64,000 bases of DNA from Sarcocystis neurona (GCA_000727475.1 KL647295.1:3219717-3283716); one strand, 5' to 3'. Shown: positions 25,472 through 38,680, numbered from the stretch's first letter. Notes: a model not told the origin generated them from the sequence alone. Made by a program: numbers and translations.

Positions 25472-26406
25472 ACGACAATCCGTCCAGCGCTGCTGCTGCC
25501 GCCGCTGCTGCGCGGCTGCTGCTGTCGAGCGATGCTGCCGAGGGACTGCTACCGCAGAAAGATGCGGAAAGGCCGGCCCTGCAGCAGCAACAGCAGCCGT
25601 CGGGGAACGCTTCGCAACAGCAGCACCCTGTGGGGCAAGGGCCGGGACATTACACGAAGCCTAGCCATCAGTCTTCACTGCAACAACAGCAGCAACTCCA
25701 GCAGCAACAAGAGCAGCCGATTCGGCAACCGTCCCAGCAGCAGCAGCAAGAGCGAGACCGCGAGCAGCAGCAGGGGAGGGGGTGGACAGAAGAGAGCCAG
25801 GACTTTGTGCAGGAGAAGAAGAAGCAACAGCAGCACAGTTTTTCGCAAATGTCGCGGCGGGGGACCCAACAACAGCAGCAGCAGCAACAGCAGCTACAGC
25901 ACAGCAACAAGGCGTCGCATCTGAATTTGTCGCCGCCCTCTCTCGCCCTCCCTCCCCGAGAGCAGCAGATGCAACAGCAGCAGCTGCGACTGCAGCAGCA
26001 ATCCCAAGAACAGCAGGTGCTGCTTCGTGGGACTCCGCCCTCAGAGGGAGGGGAGGTTGACGCGCTGCAGCAGCGGAAGGGGCTCCCTGCTGCAAACGCT
26101 TCTCTTCAGCAGCCGCAGTCAGCAGAACAAAAGCAACAGCAGTCTTTTCCCGAAGGCAGTGGGTTGGCAGCGGCGCGGGAGATGTCTACTGGAGTCAGCA
26201 GCGGAGTGGAGACGGCAGGAACAGAAGCAGCAGCAGCAGCAGGGAAGCAGAAGACGACCGAAGGAGACGGCCTACGAGCTCAGAGTGAGTCAAAAAGGAA
26301 GAATTATGTAGAAAACAGAGAGAGATCAATAACACGAAGTAGAGAAAGGGAAATGCAGGAGACACAAGAGGCAGGAAGTCACAATGATGAGGGCAAAAAC
26401 AGCTAG
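25472..26406 (+). CDS. Glutamine-rich exon, protein unidentified
   Basis: A plus-strand frame opens after a TACCACGCAG acceptor-like site and runs to TAG at 26404-26406. It starts with an Ala-rich stretch, passes through many Gln blocks (SSLQQQQQLQQQQEQPIRQP; REQQMQQQQLRLQQQSQEQQ) and ends in a charged region (SESKRKNYVENRERSITRSR). Intervening segments such as NKASHLNLSPPSLALPPR are not repeat-derived, which favours a real coding exon over a bare CAG satellite. Ser- and Ala-coding frames are also open through the CAG tracts, so the frame is an inference. Upstream exons may be the candidates at 19.5-20.6 kb. No domain is recognised. Confidence 0.4.
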
Positions 26407-27144
26407 AGGCGGAGAACACAAGGAGGAGAAGTAGGAGAGGAAATAGGGAGGAAGTCACATAGATGAGGACTGCAAAGAAAGAAGACTTTCCTGCCAAATA
26501 AACGCACTTTGGCACAGCGTCACACGTATTCCTCCAGAACGAGAGAAAATAGGTGAAACTTTCACAGACTGTCCTCCCGCTCTTCACAGTAGAGGTTCAT
26601 AGAAAATCTAGCTATCTTGTGCGCAGACTGCTGAAAGTCCTGTCCCACATCTTCGGGTCTACAAACGAGCGTACATGCAAGTGAAAGGCCGGCTGCCCTC
26701 TGCAGCGGCCTCTATTCTTCTTCTACTTCCACCGCCGCGACAGAAGCGTGGCACGCATCCCTACTTATGAAAAAGTAGACTGCGGCTGGGAGAGAGGAGA
26801 CGCCGGCGGTAACTCAAGAGAGCACGAGAAACACGAGTCTGCCTCGACAAACCTATGTTTACCTCTCTGTTTGTCCATATATACATATATGTAGAGAGAG
26901 AGACAGCGAGATAGAGGGAGATAGATATACCAATATGTATATATATATATATGTGCAATGTCGTGATTCTGCGGTCGTCGTAGGTTGTAGGGCATGCAGA
27001 AGTGTGTGCAAGAAGGAAGTTTACTGTAGACCGAGCTACTGCTGTGAAGTTGGGTAAAGCATCTGCCGCAGACCTGTTTTCTACTGGCTTTCTTCCTCTC
27101 TTTCTACCTGCGTACCCATGCATATGTTGACGTCTCAGTAGTCC

Positions 27145-28137
27145 TCTACCACCGGCAGCCGAGGCAGCAGCAGCAGCAGGGAGGAGGAAAGCGGCTGGGC
27201 GGCTTGCACCGTAGCAAGACAGAAAGCAGCCACAATGACAGGAGCAGTCGCACAGGACGGCAGAAATGTTGCAGGAAGCCACGCGGCAACAGCAGCGGTT
27301 GAAGCAGCGGCGCCGACGACGCAAGCAGCCACAGAAAATGAACGACCAGACGAAATGAGAGGCAGACAGGACGTGACAGTTTTTCTCAGCAGCAGCGGCA
27401 GCAAAAGCAGATGGTAGAAAATAGTGAAACTTGTGCAGAGAGACAGAAAGAGAAAGAGACGAAGCGACGGTCGGCCCTGCAGTCGCCAGCAACAAGCAGC
27501 TCCGACAACATCAGCAGCAGATACCGCAGTCACCCGAGCTGCTGCACTAGCCACAGAAAAAGAAGCGGGAGACTGGAAGTAGACGCAGAGGCAGCACAAA
27601 AAATGTAGCAGCAGCCCTGCAAGAAATACAGAGGCAACACCAGAAGCAGCTGCATTACCAAGAGAGACAAGCGCAACAGCGGAAGAGCTGTTGGTGCTTC
27701 TTCAGCGCCAGAAGAGGCAACAGCAGCACCAAGAGAGGCAACTGCAGCAGCAGGAGAGGCAACTGCAGCAGCAGGAGAGGCAACTGCAGCAGCAGAGGAG
27801 AGGCAACTGCAGCAGCAGAGGAGAGGCAACTGCGACAGCAGGAGAGACAACCGCAGCAGCAGGAGAGGCAACTCCAGCAGTAGGAGAGACAACGGCAGCA
27901 GGGACACAGAAAGAGAAGCAGCAGCAGAGGTAGCCGGAGCTGTAGCGAATCAGCAAAAGCAGCAGTGACACAGGCAGAAGTAGCTGTTGCTGCTGCAGCA
28001 GCAGCAGCAGAAGCGACGTAGCATCGCCCCCAAGAGAGGCGTAGCACCAGCAGGATGAGAACACGACGCAGCAGCAGCCGTATCCTACGCCGTAGCAGCA
28101 GCAGCAGATGAGCGAGAGGGTCCAGCGGTAGAAGTTC
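27145..28137 (+). repeat. CAG-rich block with 21-bp repeats
   Basis: Imperfect CAG/CAA tracts include a 21-base unit GAGAGGCAACTGCAGCAGCAG repeated several times at about 27731-27900. One plus frame reads TAEELLVLLQRQKRQQQHQE and then ERQLQQQ heptads; another after TTTTTCTCAG reads QQKQMVENSETCAERQKEKE. Several frames are open on both strands. These are probably coding fragments of a Gln-rich protein, but no splice chain could be fixed. Confidence 0.6.
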
Positions 28138-28619
28138 TTGTCCTTTTGTAAACGCGCCGCAGCAAGTCGTCCACATTTTCTTCTTTTGTGGGGTCCGCAT
28201 ACACAGACGCAACATTCTCTTCTCTCTCTTCCTCTCTCATTCTTCTTTTCTTTCTCTGTGTACACCTGTAGAGAAACGCGTGTCCAGAAATGAATATATT
28301 ATGGACTGTACGTGTGTACGCACTTTGCCGTTGGCCGTAATATCTGCAAAGTCCTCCTCCCCACACACACTTGGGTGTACGTCCACTCCGCGGTAACGGG
28401 GCAACAAAACAGCAGCCACCGCTGGCAAAGACAACACGTGGGAGTCTTATAGGCACGTCGCCACGTGCAGGCTGCTGCAGCTTCATCTTTTCCCTTCTAT
28501 CTGAACCCATGGGTCCTGCAAAAACTCGTAAATATTCTCACCCGCAGACGGATTATTTTTAATCTGCACCTCTACGAATTGTATATACACACCGAGAATT
28601 GCACGGATATGAACACTTG

Positions 28620-29090
28620 GATATACGTGTGTCTCTGTGTGCGTAGATTTGTACAGACATCTCCACACACGCACACGTGTGTGTTTATATACGCGGTCAC
28701 ATTTGTACGGGCACTTAGATATATATGTATATATATATATATGTACACACATGTGTATATGTATGTAGACACATGTATACGTGTATGTGGATATATGCAT
28801 ACACATATGTGTACAAGTATACGGATATATACATATATATCTATGTATACACAAACATGTGTATATGTATGTGGCTATATATATATATACTTGTGTATAC
28901 GTATGTGGAGATATATATAGATATATATACACATGTATATATGCATGTGTACAGAGAGACATACACATGTGTATATGTATGTGTGTGTATATATATATAT
29001 ACACACATTTGTGTATACGTGTATGTGCAGATTTACATGGGATTTAACAAATACATACATTTGTATATGTATGTGCATGTTTTGAATTAT
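28620..29090. repeat. TATGTG/TACACA microsatellite
   Basis: TATATATGTACACATGTGTA-like repeats, open on both strands as Tyr/Ile/Val/Cys chains. No gene. Confidence 0.85.
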
Positions 29091-31260
29091 ATTTGTGCCC
29101 TAGATGAACACGAGCAACACCTTTTGCGTGAACAATTGCATGTGCTTCCTTTTTGTATTCTTCTTTTGTGGGTCGAGGTGGGTACGGCTGGGATACTGCG
29201 GTCCCGGGGAAAGAAGACCCGGTAGATAAAAAGAGAAGGAGTGACAACACGAGAAAGCTAATTCTCTTGGAATGCACATAGATTATATCGACCAAGACAG
29301 GGTGCGCGATAAATAATAAAGTCCTTTTACAAGAAATATACGACTACTAAAACCTAGAACGCGTGGCATGCAGCCTTCTTCTGCTCACCTTGTACAAAAC
29401 GGTTTATACGGATGGACTAGGTCTCTTGGCAAAGAAGGTTTTCCACATGAGAGACGACCAGGGGAGAGCAAGAAGAAGTAGCAAAACCTCCTCGTCTACG
29501 TAAAAATCAGCAGTGGAGAGACGTGTAGCAGAGAGAATTGCCACCGCTCTGTCGCTGACCCGGTCGATCTTCCGGCGATCGCTTGACGCAGCACACTGGC
29601 GTTTCTGTGGTGGAGAAATGGCACTTTCTTCATGAAAGCGTATATACCTGCCAGTCTCCTTTATCTACACAACTGTTGCATGTTTCTTCTATCCTAACAT
29701 GCATACATTTGTATGTGTTATTTATATATATATATGCATAGAGGGAGAGACAGAGGGGTACTTCTGTATGACTCTTTCAGGCTGCGCGTGTATTTCTGCT
29801 CCTTCCCACGTGAATCTTCACGAACACACACATACACGCTGACGCTCTTCTACTTCGAAATATTTACAATGATAGATGTGTAGTATATACAGATGTCTGT
29901 TTCCTTCTCTATTGAAGGATATGTTTTCCTTCAGAAGGCCTACATGCATGCGTACGGTATATACGAGTGTGTGGGTGTGTGTCTCCTTGTCTATCTACAT
30001 ATATGTTATGCTTCAATATATCCACACTTATATGTATGACATATATCTATATGTGTGTGTAGCTTCCTAATGACAGACACTTCGAGTAGGTGAATCTACG
30101 GATATATTGTGCTGTAAAATATCTACACCTACGTATGCAGTGTATAGAGATGTACGTTACTTGTGACTCGCTTTCTATACGTCTAGCTACGGCAATACTT
30201 CGCTATATCTACGTTATATGTATGGTCTACACATATATATATATGTATAAATCCCTTATGACACTCGCACTATCTCTGTCTACAGTTATATTGATTGTCT
30301 ACATTTATATTTGTGGTATGTACACATGTATGTGTATATATGTGTAGCTTCCATATAACTGTCTCTGTGTACATATCTATTTACGGATATATCCAGCTCA
30401 AAAATATCTACAGTTAGATGTGTGGGATGTACACATAGATATATATATATGTAAATATATGTGTCGTCTCCTTATATAACTCTCTCTCTCCCTCTATACA
30501 TATATATGTATATCTGTCCACGGATATATTCCACTACAAAATATCTGTATTTCCATGTCTTGTACATATGTGTGCACGTCTATATGAAAAACCTCATGAC
30601 TCTCTTTTTCTGCATCTGTTGGTGGATACACTTCTGCTCAGCTAAGCAAATAAATCATCCTTCTCAGGTGGATCAACGTCTACATCTGTCGCCAGTTCTT
30701 GTTTGACACATCCTTGAGTGTGCTCGCCTATACATCTGTGGGGCCTGCAGAAGGTCCGAATATCGAAGGTTTTGATTTGCTGCGCAAGATTCCTTTGTTG
30801 AACAAGTGCGGACCAAGAAGTCTGTTCACTCTGTGAAGAGGAAGTAGTGCGTCTCGCCTCTCCTACGTTGGCGGGCTGTCTCCGTATGTAGGAGCCACCG
30901 GCACAGGAGACGGGGACAGCTATGAGACAGACTTACACCCACGCGTTTACAGAGAGGCAGATACAAGTCACAAATTTTTTCTGGCGCCCGAACATGTCTC
31001 CTGCAGATATATGCCTTGGTGGAGAGCTCCTCCCCCACCCACACATATATATACGTGTAAGCACAGCATACGGTTACCGGCGAATATATCGCGGCGCATG
31101 TGTTTTCTTTGCTCAAGAGAAGAAAATGGGGCGCCTTTCCTTTCTCTCTTTTTCTCTCTCTGTCGCTTTCTCGTGTGTGTGTGGGAAGGCGAGAGGGGGC
31201 AGGCTCTGCAAGCAGATCCTTATGAAATCAGGTGTGTGTTGCGCTGCTGCTTTTGTTCTC
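29091..31260. other. Spacer without a supported gene
   Basis: Mixed sequence from 29091 to 29700, then TATATG/CTCTCT microsatellite to about 30560, then mixed sequence again. ORFs are short and no phase-consistent exon chain was found on either strand. Confidence 0.45.
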
Positions 31261-31273
31261 TTAACATCTGCAG

Positions 31274-31452
31274 AACCGTCCTACTGGGTCTACAACTTGT
31301 TGACAAACTCGAAGACTCAGCCCCTGCTCCAGTGGTCCCGTTCCACAAGTACGTTTTCTGCTGATAAGCAGCAGCCTCAGCGTCACAGCAGCTTCAGCAT
31401 CAGCAGCAGCAAAGACAGGCTCGTGGAGCAGCAGAAGAGAATTGCCACTTGA
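31274..31452 (+). CDS. Candidate terminal exon, unidentified protein
   Basis: The exon follows TTCTCTTAACATCTGCAG and reads EPSYWVYNLLTNSKTQPLLQ, then a Ser/Gln-rich tail ending VEQQKRIAT at TGA. Downstream of 31369 two other frames are also coding-like (one including GVFLFGGTVPSHCVPARNDD, one including EENCHLMKKIPPVFFFSEEQ), so the true frame is uncertain. It may be the 3' end of the Gln-rich gene further upstream. No domain is recognised. Confidence 0.28.
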
Positions 31453-31549
31453 TGAAAAAGATTCCTCCGGTGTTTTTCTTTTCGGAGGAACAGTGCCCTC
31501 GCACTGTGTTCCTGCGAGAAACGACGACGTCGTTGAACTGCTAAAAATC

Positions 31550-32300
31550 CAGAGAAAAAGAAGCGAGACAAGGGACAGACAGAGACGGAGACGGAGACAC
31601 ACACAGACAGAGGCAGAGAAAAAAGGAGAGCAGAGCGAGAAAAAAAAGAGGCGTGCCGTACGTTTGTGTAGATAGCCAAAGTAGAGAAGCACAGAAGAAA
31701 AGTGAGGGAGAGATGATACAAACAAAGACAGAGAGGCAGAATAGTCCAGGGAGAGAACAGAGGGAAAAAGAGATAATATTGAGAGAGGGGAAATATGCAA
31801 ACGGACAGAAGGAAAGGGCAGGAGGAGGAGAAGGGGAGAAGAGACACACGAAGAGAGGAAGAGTAGAGGCGGATAGAGGTGCAGGACGAATACGAGAAGA
31901 AGAAGTGAAGAAAAGAAGAGAAGAGAACAAAGGAGGAAGCTACTGGGCGGTATACAAAGCAGCGCGCGCGGTAGACACTTCCTATTTATTACGGCCACTG
32001 CTGCCCCACAAGAGAGACGAGGTGAGTGAACTTCAGCTGCTCGCCATGTGTTAGAAGATCTGGCTTCCTCTGTAGAAGGAAGAAGCCCGCAGAAGTCACA
32101 GCAAGAAGACACGTGCAGCAGCAACAGCAGCAGCGGCAGCAAAAACGACCCCCTCCCTTCCCGCCGCACTCACACGCACATGTTCTCGAGGAACGACAGA
32201 CAGAGAGCGACAGCGAGGCCTTTTGCGTCTCTCTCTTCCCCGTCTTCCTCTCCGTTTTTTTTTTCTTCTTCTTCTTCTTCGTCTGCGTTTTCTCCCTACG
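31550..32300. repeat. Purine-rich tract followed by CT-rich tract
   Basis: From 31550 to 31935 the plus strand is almost entirely A/G. From 32215 to 32300 it is C/T-rich with TTCTTC repeats. The 302-codon minus-strand ORF at 31261-32169 (Leu/Ser-rich) follows from this bias. A coding-like segment YWAVYKAARAVDTSYLLRPL ends at a GTGAGT donor near 32021 but could not be extended. Confidence 0.7.
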
Positions 32301-32499
32301 CCGGGGGATTTCTTCTCTTCGTCTCAACGAGACGCTTTCCCTTTCTACGAGACACAAGAAACACAGTCCCTTTCCCGCATTCACGTACACACACACACGT
32401 ATACAGGTGAATATCGTCTGCAGACAGCTGCAAGCACACGCGCAGGCGACGGGTATATGTCTGTGTCAAGTGCCATCTGGATATGACTAGTAGAACATA

Positions 32500-34150
32500 G
32501 GGAAGTCCACTTCCACCTATTATCCACACATAAATATGTAAAGACAAGTACATGTAGAGATACGCAGGGGATAGGCAAGTATGTATACACACAGATAGTT
32601 ACACATATATGTATCTATAAGTGTAGATAGATACATACATACATATGCATTTACATATATGCATACGTACGTATACGTGTACAACGGGATTAATGCGCGT
32701 ATATCTCTTTCTCCCTCCATATATACATATGCAAGTATCGGAGGAGTGTTTATATCGGAGTACATTTGCCCATACGTAGATGTGTGCGTACGAAGATATC
32801 ACTATATATAGATATACGAAGGCATAGACACATAGATAAGTACATCGGGTGTATATGGGGGTCCTTCTCTCTTCCTGTCTTTCTCTTTTTCTCTCTATTC
32901 AAGCTCTCTGTACATGTGTATGCATGTGTACATATATATTTATCAACAAGATTCAGGCGTGCAAGTCCACACAAGTCATATACACTCAAAGATATACAGC
33001 AACAATAAGTGACACTCCACACATATATATATCTGTGGCATACATGACCAATGCGACTAGATATATACATATATATATATATCTGTAGGATGTATGGACA
33101 CTATGAGTGGGTGAACACATATATATATATATATGTATATGTCTGTAGTATATGTGGAGAGTGTGAGGAGGTCTATATATATACGTAGTATATATGTAGT
33201 ATATATGGACACTACGAGTAGATACATGGATATAAAAAGACCCATATAGAAAGAAACATACATGCAGATATTTCTCATGAGGATACAACGTGGCCGTTCC
33301 TTACATAAAAGACAATGGCTCCGGAGCCACTCCTGAATATATACATATATACGTACATGTATATATATATATAAGTACGAAGTGTCCACGCATGGTGTGT
33401 GTATGTTTGTGTCGACAGAAATGGGCACTTCGCTCGTGTGTGAATGCACCCACGTATGTGTCCTTTATTTCTAACTTTCCGTATATCCACGTGGACAGGT
33501 GACACATACAAAGGGGCAGAGACAGAGAAAAAGAAGGGGGAAGACGACTTCGATATGTATGTACACATGTATGCAGATGCTACCCGTACAGATGTAGAGA
33601 TACGCATATCTGCAGAAGAGATAAATATAGGCGTGGAGAGGTAAAGAAAGACAGCTAATGCGCACATGTGTACTGCGGGCGATACTTGTAGACACACGTG
33701 TCTACAAAAGTATATGTAGATGACACAGACACATATATACGTATGTGTTGAAAAAACGAAAGGGAGAGAGTCACAAAGACTACCTTTACTTATATATATA
33801 TGTATATGTGTCTGCAAAAAGCGCGTGGACACACATGCAGGTATGTTCACATATACCGGCAATACACAGTATTATATATATATGTACATATATCTCTGTA
33901 GAGAGAGAGATAGAAAGACGGCCCTTGTACGTACACATATATATATGCAGATGGCAAACATACACATGTATCAAGGACAATGGATATATGCGCATATATG
34001 TATGTGTACAGACGATACTTGGATATATGTAGACAGATATATACATGTATATGTGTATATATAAGCAGACGATACATGCTTATCTACGTCTGTGTGTAGA
34101 CAGAGAGAAAGACGACCCTCTTATATATATATATGTGGAACGGATGCCTT
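32500..34150. repeat. TA/TATGTG microsatellite block
   Basis: TATATATG, ACATACAT and GTATATGT repeats throughout, including (TA)n cores at about 33064-33082 and 33120-33134. No gene is supported. Confidence 0.85.
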
Positions 34151-34235
34151 TACGTGTATCTACATGTATATGTAGATGATAGATACATGCGTATATAGGG
34201 GATAGATATAGATATATATAGATAGAGGAAACCTT

Positions 34236-34573
34236 GCAGTTCGACTTTTGGAGAGGTCTGGTGCATGCGGGAAAAGGCTTTGATGACCCGTTGTGTTTTT
34301 AGCTTCTTCTCCTAGAAAGTGGAACTCCACATGAGAAAACAGAGAGGCCTGAGGAGAAGTACACTTATCGCAGCAAGGCGGCTTCTTCACGTGAACTTCG
34401 AAGTTGCTGTTACGCCAAGGCGTCGCAGCTGCAGAGGAAAACGAATCTTTCCCCGTGTTGAAATCTCCCGACACTATGACTGGACGCCATTGCTGCTGCT
34501 GACGCGTGCAACATTCATTCCTTGATAATACATATTCCCCTTTCCGCGGTGTTGCACTCATACACAAGTGCAC
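34236..34573 (-). CDS. Possible endonuclease/exonuclease/phosphatase-fold exon
   Basis: The minus-strand frame contains RPVIVSGDFNTGKDSFS. The hydrophobic-hydrophobic-x-GDFN motif marks the metal-binding/catalytic core in the EEP superfamily (CCR4-type deadenylases, DNase I-like nucleases, inositol phosphatases). It is followed by non-repetitive sequence (WRNSNFEVHVKKPPCCDKCT; FSHVEFHFLGEEAKNTTGHQ) before dissolving into TA repeat. A CAG acceptor lies just upstream of the codons for QQQWRP. Neither the N-terminal Glu motif nor the C-terminal His motif of the family was found in flanking sequence. The call therefore rests on one short motif plus good composition, and catalytic completeness is unknown. 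Confidence 0.4.
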
Positions 34574-34579
34574 GCAAAA

Positions 34580-35124
34580 GTCAGAGGAAAATTTATACGT
34601 ATCTGTCTACATTTATATATATATATATATACACGCGTGTGTAGACATCCCTTTTTCACGAGGACGAGCACACGTCTATATATACATATATGTAGGGCAC
34701 TGCGGAATACACGATTGCATATACCTGCGTCTTCTGTGTGTGCGCTTCTCAATCAATATGTCACTTTCCTTCTGTCTCTCTTTCTCTCTCTATATATATG
34801 TGTATATGTATACATACATATGTACATATATATGTATGTATATATGTATATGGAGACAGAGACAGAGAGAGACATACACTAGCATATATACATGTATTCC
34901 GCTGACGGGTGTCGCCGCAAATTCAAACAAATCATTCTCTTTAAGTACACATATTTGCCTTCCTAGGTTCCGTCTGTACATATATATATATATATGTAAA
35001 GGGTCGTCATATTCCCTCTTTCTCTGTGTCTCCACGTAAAAACACATGCGTGTATACGTCTGTCAAACATATATATATACATATATTAGGTGACTGTCTA
35101 GCTTCATAGACACCATTGCATGGG

Positions 35125-35160
<36 letters not shown>

Positions 35161-35880
35161 GCGACACACAGACACATAAATAGCGGGCTACGTATACACA
35201 CGCATATACATACACGTGTGTGTATATGCGTTGTTCGTATACGTAAACTTAGGAGCATGCGTCTATACGTATGCATCTCTACTCCTACATACGTATACTT
35301 GTAGAAATAACAGTATATATACATTTGTATATGTAAACGTGTACGTAACTGCAGTGTCTACGTTTGGCAACCTAGAGACATGTATACGTAGGTATTCCTG
35401 TAGTAACATGCGCGTATGCATATATACGTAGATATGAAGAGACAGATGAATTTGATAGTTTTTGTGCATGGTACGGCTCGCGGAAAGTGAGCGTAAAGCA
35501 GGTGGAGAGCATCCAAGAAATATTTGTACTGTACCACCTTTCTGTCCTTGTTTGTGCTTTGAGTAAATCGAAGTAGAGGTTGTCAAGAGGGAATATGTAA
35601 AAAAGGGACAAATTTATAAGGCCGCTTGTCACATATGTACTGGGTGCCTCACAACGTCGTGATGAAAGTCTACACATACACGTACACACATATATATGGA
35701 AACGTAAATACATGAATATAGACATTCCTATCAAGATACGTATGTAGCTACATATATGTAAGGACAGACAGAAAGAGACATAGATACATATAGTTTTATA
35801 TATATATATATATGGATATACATATACACATATATAGATATATATGAAGAAATGTCCTGCTAGACGCCGAGACAAACACA
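34580..35880. repeat. TA/TATGTG microsatellite block with short unique islands
   Basis: Mostly TATATA and GTATAT repeats. Non-repeat islands near 34890-34960 and 35440-35650 hold short coding-like minus-strand frames (for example near 35460-35530, SWMLSTCFTLTFREP) that could not be linked into a gene. Confidence 0.7.
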
Positions 35881-36099
35881 GAGAGAGAAAGAAAGGAGAA
35901 TATGAGCAGGAAGTTGACTGGCTTAATACGACTTCGTCAGCCGCTAGAGATAGCGCCGGATGTATTGTCGGCTTTCCGAGAATGTACTTTCCCCGGGCCT
36001 TTTATTTGAACTTTTTCTTGTCACTTCTTCAAGTAGAACTCCACCAAAGAACGAAGCCGCAAGGGCGGCTCCTGGTCTGCTCGGCGCACTACTGAGGGA

Positions 36100-36640
36100 A
36101 AGGGGAGAAACACTAGGAGAGTCACAAGAAAAAAGATGGGCAAGAAGTGGGAAAAGAAGGGCGAAAACGAGAAAGAGAGGGAGGCGTACATTTGTCACGA
36201 AAAACTGGATAAAAATAAACAGAGAGGAAGAGCGAAAGGAAGGTAGAAGCGCGTGTGGTTATCGCCTGTAGGAGAAGTAGAAAAGGGACGAGAAAGAGAA
36301 AGGGATAAAGAGATAGAGAACTACGTGATACGGACAGAAGGGGAGAAGAAAATATGCGCGGAAAGAAAGAGAAATCGGAGGTGATGCGGACACAAGAAGA
36401 GATCTGCAAACGAATAGACGCAGACGGCTGGGACGGGAGAAATCACGAAAAAAGGGGACACAGAAGCAGATAAACGGAGAGACGGAGAGAAAAAAAGAGA
36501 AGTACAAGAAAGAGCGCAGCAGAAACAGAGAGAGGAGAAGATAGAAGAAGACAGGCAGTCGACGTTGAAGGTAAGGAAATCGTAGACAACGAGAAAAAAA
36601 GAGAGAGAGATAGACACGAAATATAGACACAGACACACAC
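36100..36640. repeat. Purine-rich (GAGA) tract
   Basis: Nearly pure A/G on the plus strand. The long Leu/Ser/Phe ORFs on the minus strand are artefacts of the bias. Confidence 0.8.
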
Positions 36641-36683
36641 ACGGAGAAATGAGGAGACGGGCATTACTTGGACTTCTTCTGTG

Positions 36684-36980
36684 ATGGCGACGGACAGACA
36701 TTTAGCAGAAGTGGAGAAATTTGCCACACACCGAAAAAAGGTACCTATCTTGTCCACCAGGAAGGAGCGGGGTGCCGTGTTATTGCCTGACTCTCCGGTG
36801 TACATACACCAGAAGACTGCAGCCTCCTGCCGAAGGAAAAATCTTTCTTACGAGAGTCCATTTTTTGGCTCTCAAACATTCTCGCGTACACATATATGGA
36901 AGTCCACAGCTTTAAGCGAAGAAAGACGGGAGACCAAACGGGAAGAGACAAGAAAAAGGAGAATTCGAAGAAGAAAGTAG
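36684..36980 (+). CDS. Small hypothetical ORF (98 aa)
   Basis: ATG-initiated frame MATDRHLAEVEKFATHRKKV, then VPILSTRKERGAVLLPDSPV, ending in a very basic KRRIRRRK tail at TAG. A donor-like AAAAAG|GTACCT follows residue 19, so it may instead be the first exon of a spliced gene. It follows a polypurine tract, which may inflate the Lys/Arg/Glu content. The minus strand has a competing frame. No domain is recognised. Confidence 0.28.
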   Translation: MATDRHLAEVEKFATHRKKVPILSTRKERGAVLLPDSPVYIHQKTAASCRRKNLSYESPFFGSQTFSRTHIWKSTALSEERRETKREETRKRRIRRRK

Positions 36981-36999
36981 CCTTCTGCGACACTGCACC

Positions 37000-38680
37000 A
37001 AGACCCTCACCTTTCCGTACATTTACATATGTATATAGGTGCAGATATATTCACTTGTGAATACACATAGATAAAACGATGTATCGGTGCAAAGGGAAAA
37101 GAAGGAAGATAGAGGAAGTCGAAGAGTCAAATATACTTCTATGAGGCGCATTAATAGGCACACACACATACATATACATATATACAGATGCAAATACAGC
37201 AAGCCACATATATGTGTATGTGTTTGTATTTATATACACAGATATATATGACAAGACACATGAGTATCCTTCTCTTAACGGAGAACGTATGTACTGCAAT
37301 GTGTACGAATACACACGTATTTACTATTTGAGCAAGATATACATATATCCTCATTTCTGTATAGACGGAGGCACATACAGCCCGCTACACACATACGTAT
37401 GTTTGTATTTATATATACGTGTATACACGCAGAGATACATCGTATTTTCGTATGCACAGATGTGTGTATAGCTAGGTATATGGATACATGTGTTTCTTAT
37501 TTAGACAAGATTACGTAGATATACGTATGCATTTGTATCTGTACAGATGCAGACACAGCAAGCTATCTACATGTGTATGTGTGTGTATGCATATATATAC
37601 ACGCATATATATATATATATATGAAGACGGAAAGGTAGATTTTGTATGTCCAAATATATGTATAGCAAGGTACACGAATTAATGTGTGTCTCTGCGTTTG
37701 TTTGTATACAAATATATATAGATATAGCAACAGCTATAGACGTAGCTGTATTTATACATGTGTATCTAACAAACACCGAGAGTGGGGTATACGTCCGGTG
37801 AATATACGTGTCTGCGTAGACGAAAATATACGTTCAACAAGTGTTCTAGTGACGTTTATACATCTTTCTACTGCAGCTGACACTTTGCTGAAGGATATAC
37901 TGTCTTTCTGTTGACTCTTAGAACCGTGTCTTTTTACCCCCATGCACGTCAGCAACTGCATTGTACGAATATCTATCTACCCTTGCCGCAGGAGATGCGT
38001 TTCTCTCTCTTTTTTTGTGTGAAAATCTCCAGGAAGACTGCACGCCAAATATGGGAGATTCTGTGTATATTGATCTCTATAAATATATATTCGGAGGTAT
38101 TTGTGTGCGGGACTGCGGAAGTGTTCTCACCCCATATCTATACGCGCACAGATCTCCCATTATACTCATACACGCATACATATATGTGTCTGCCTGGCTC
38201 ACATATATACATATACATCTATCCGGCCCTCTGTATCTCTACATATATATGTAGACCCCCATGTATGTGCGTCTACGTATATATATCTGAATAAGGGTTT
38301 GCGGGATTGCGTTGGTATTCGCACCCACGTTGTATACACACGACTTCTTCGTTGCATACAGACTTTTTCCACATGTTCATACACGAGCATATATATGTAT
38401 ATGTGTCTACCTGGCTCACGTACATATATGGAAGTATCTATCCGGCTCTGTTTCTCTCTACATATATATGTAGACACATGTGTACGTGCGTTTAAATATA
38501 TACATATATATATATAGGTGTGTGTCTGCGGGCTGCGTTGCTGTTCTCGCCCACCGTATGGACGCGCGTCTTTCTTGCACACAGAATTCTCACATACATA
38601 CGCATGCCTATACACATATACATATATGTATATCTCTGGTTTTCTTTTTGTATACATATATGTGCAGACACGCGTGTGAG
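37000..38680. repeat. TATATG/ACATAC microsatellite block
   Basis: Dense TA, TATG and CATA repeats. Only Tyr/Ile/Val/Cys reading frames. Confidence 0.8.

Noticed and set aside
25661..26095. Minus-strand Ala/Val-rich ORFs opposite the CAG block
   Set aside because: Antisense readings of CAG repeats; the plus-strand Gln frame contains better non-repeat linkers.
28483..29225. Long Tyr/Ile/Val/Cys ORFs on both strands, as in many other TA-rich blocks
   Set aside because: Direct translation of TATATG/TACACA repeats, with no unique sequence.
31349..31368. Intron joining two coding-like frames at 31.35 kb
   Set aside because: Phases fit, but the intron would be only 20 bases long.
31261..32169. 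302-codon minus-strand Leu/Ser-rich ORF
   Set aside because: It lies opposite purine-rich DNA; absence of stops follows from base composition.
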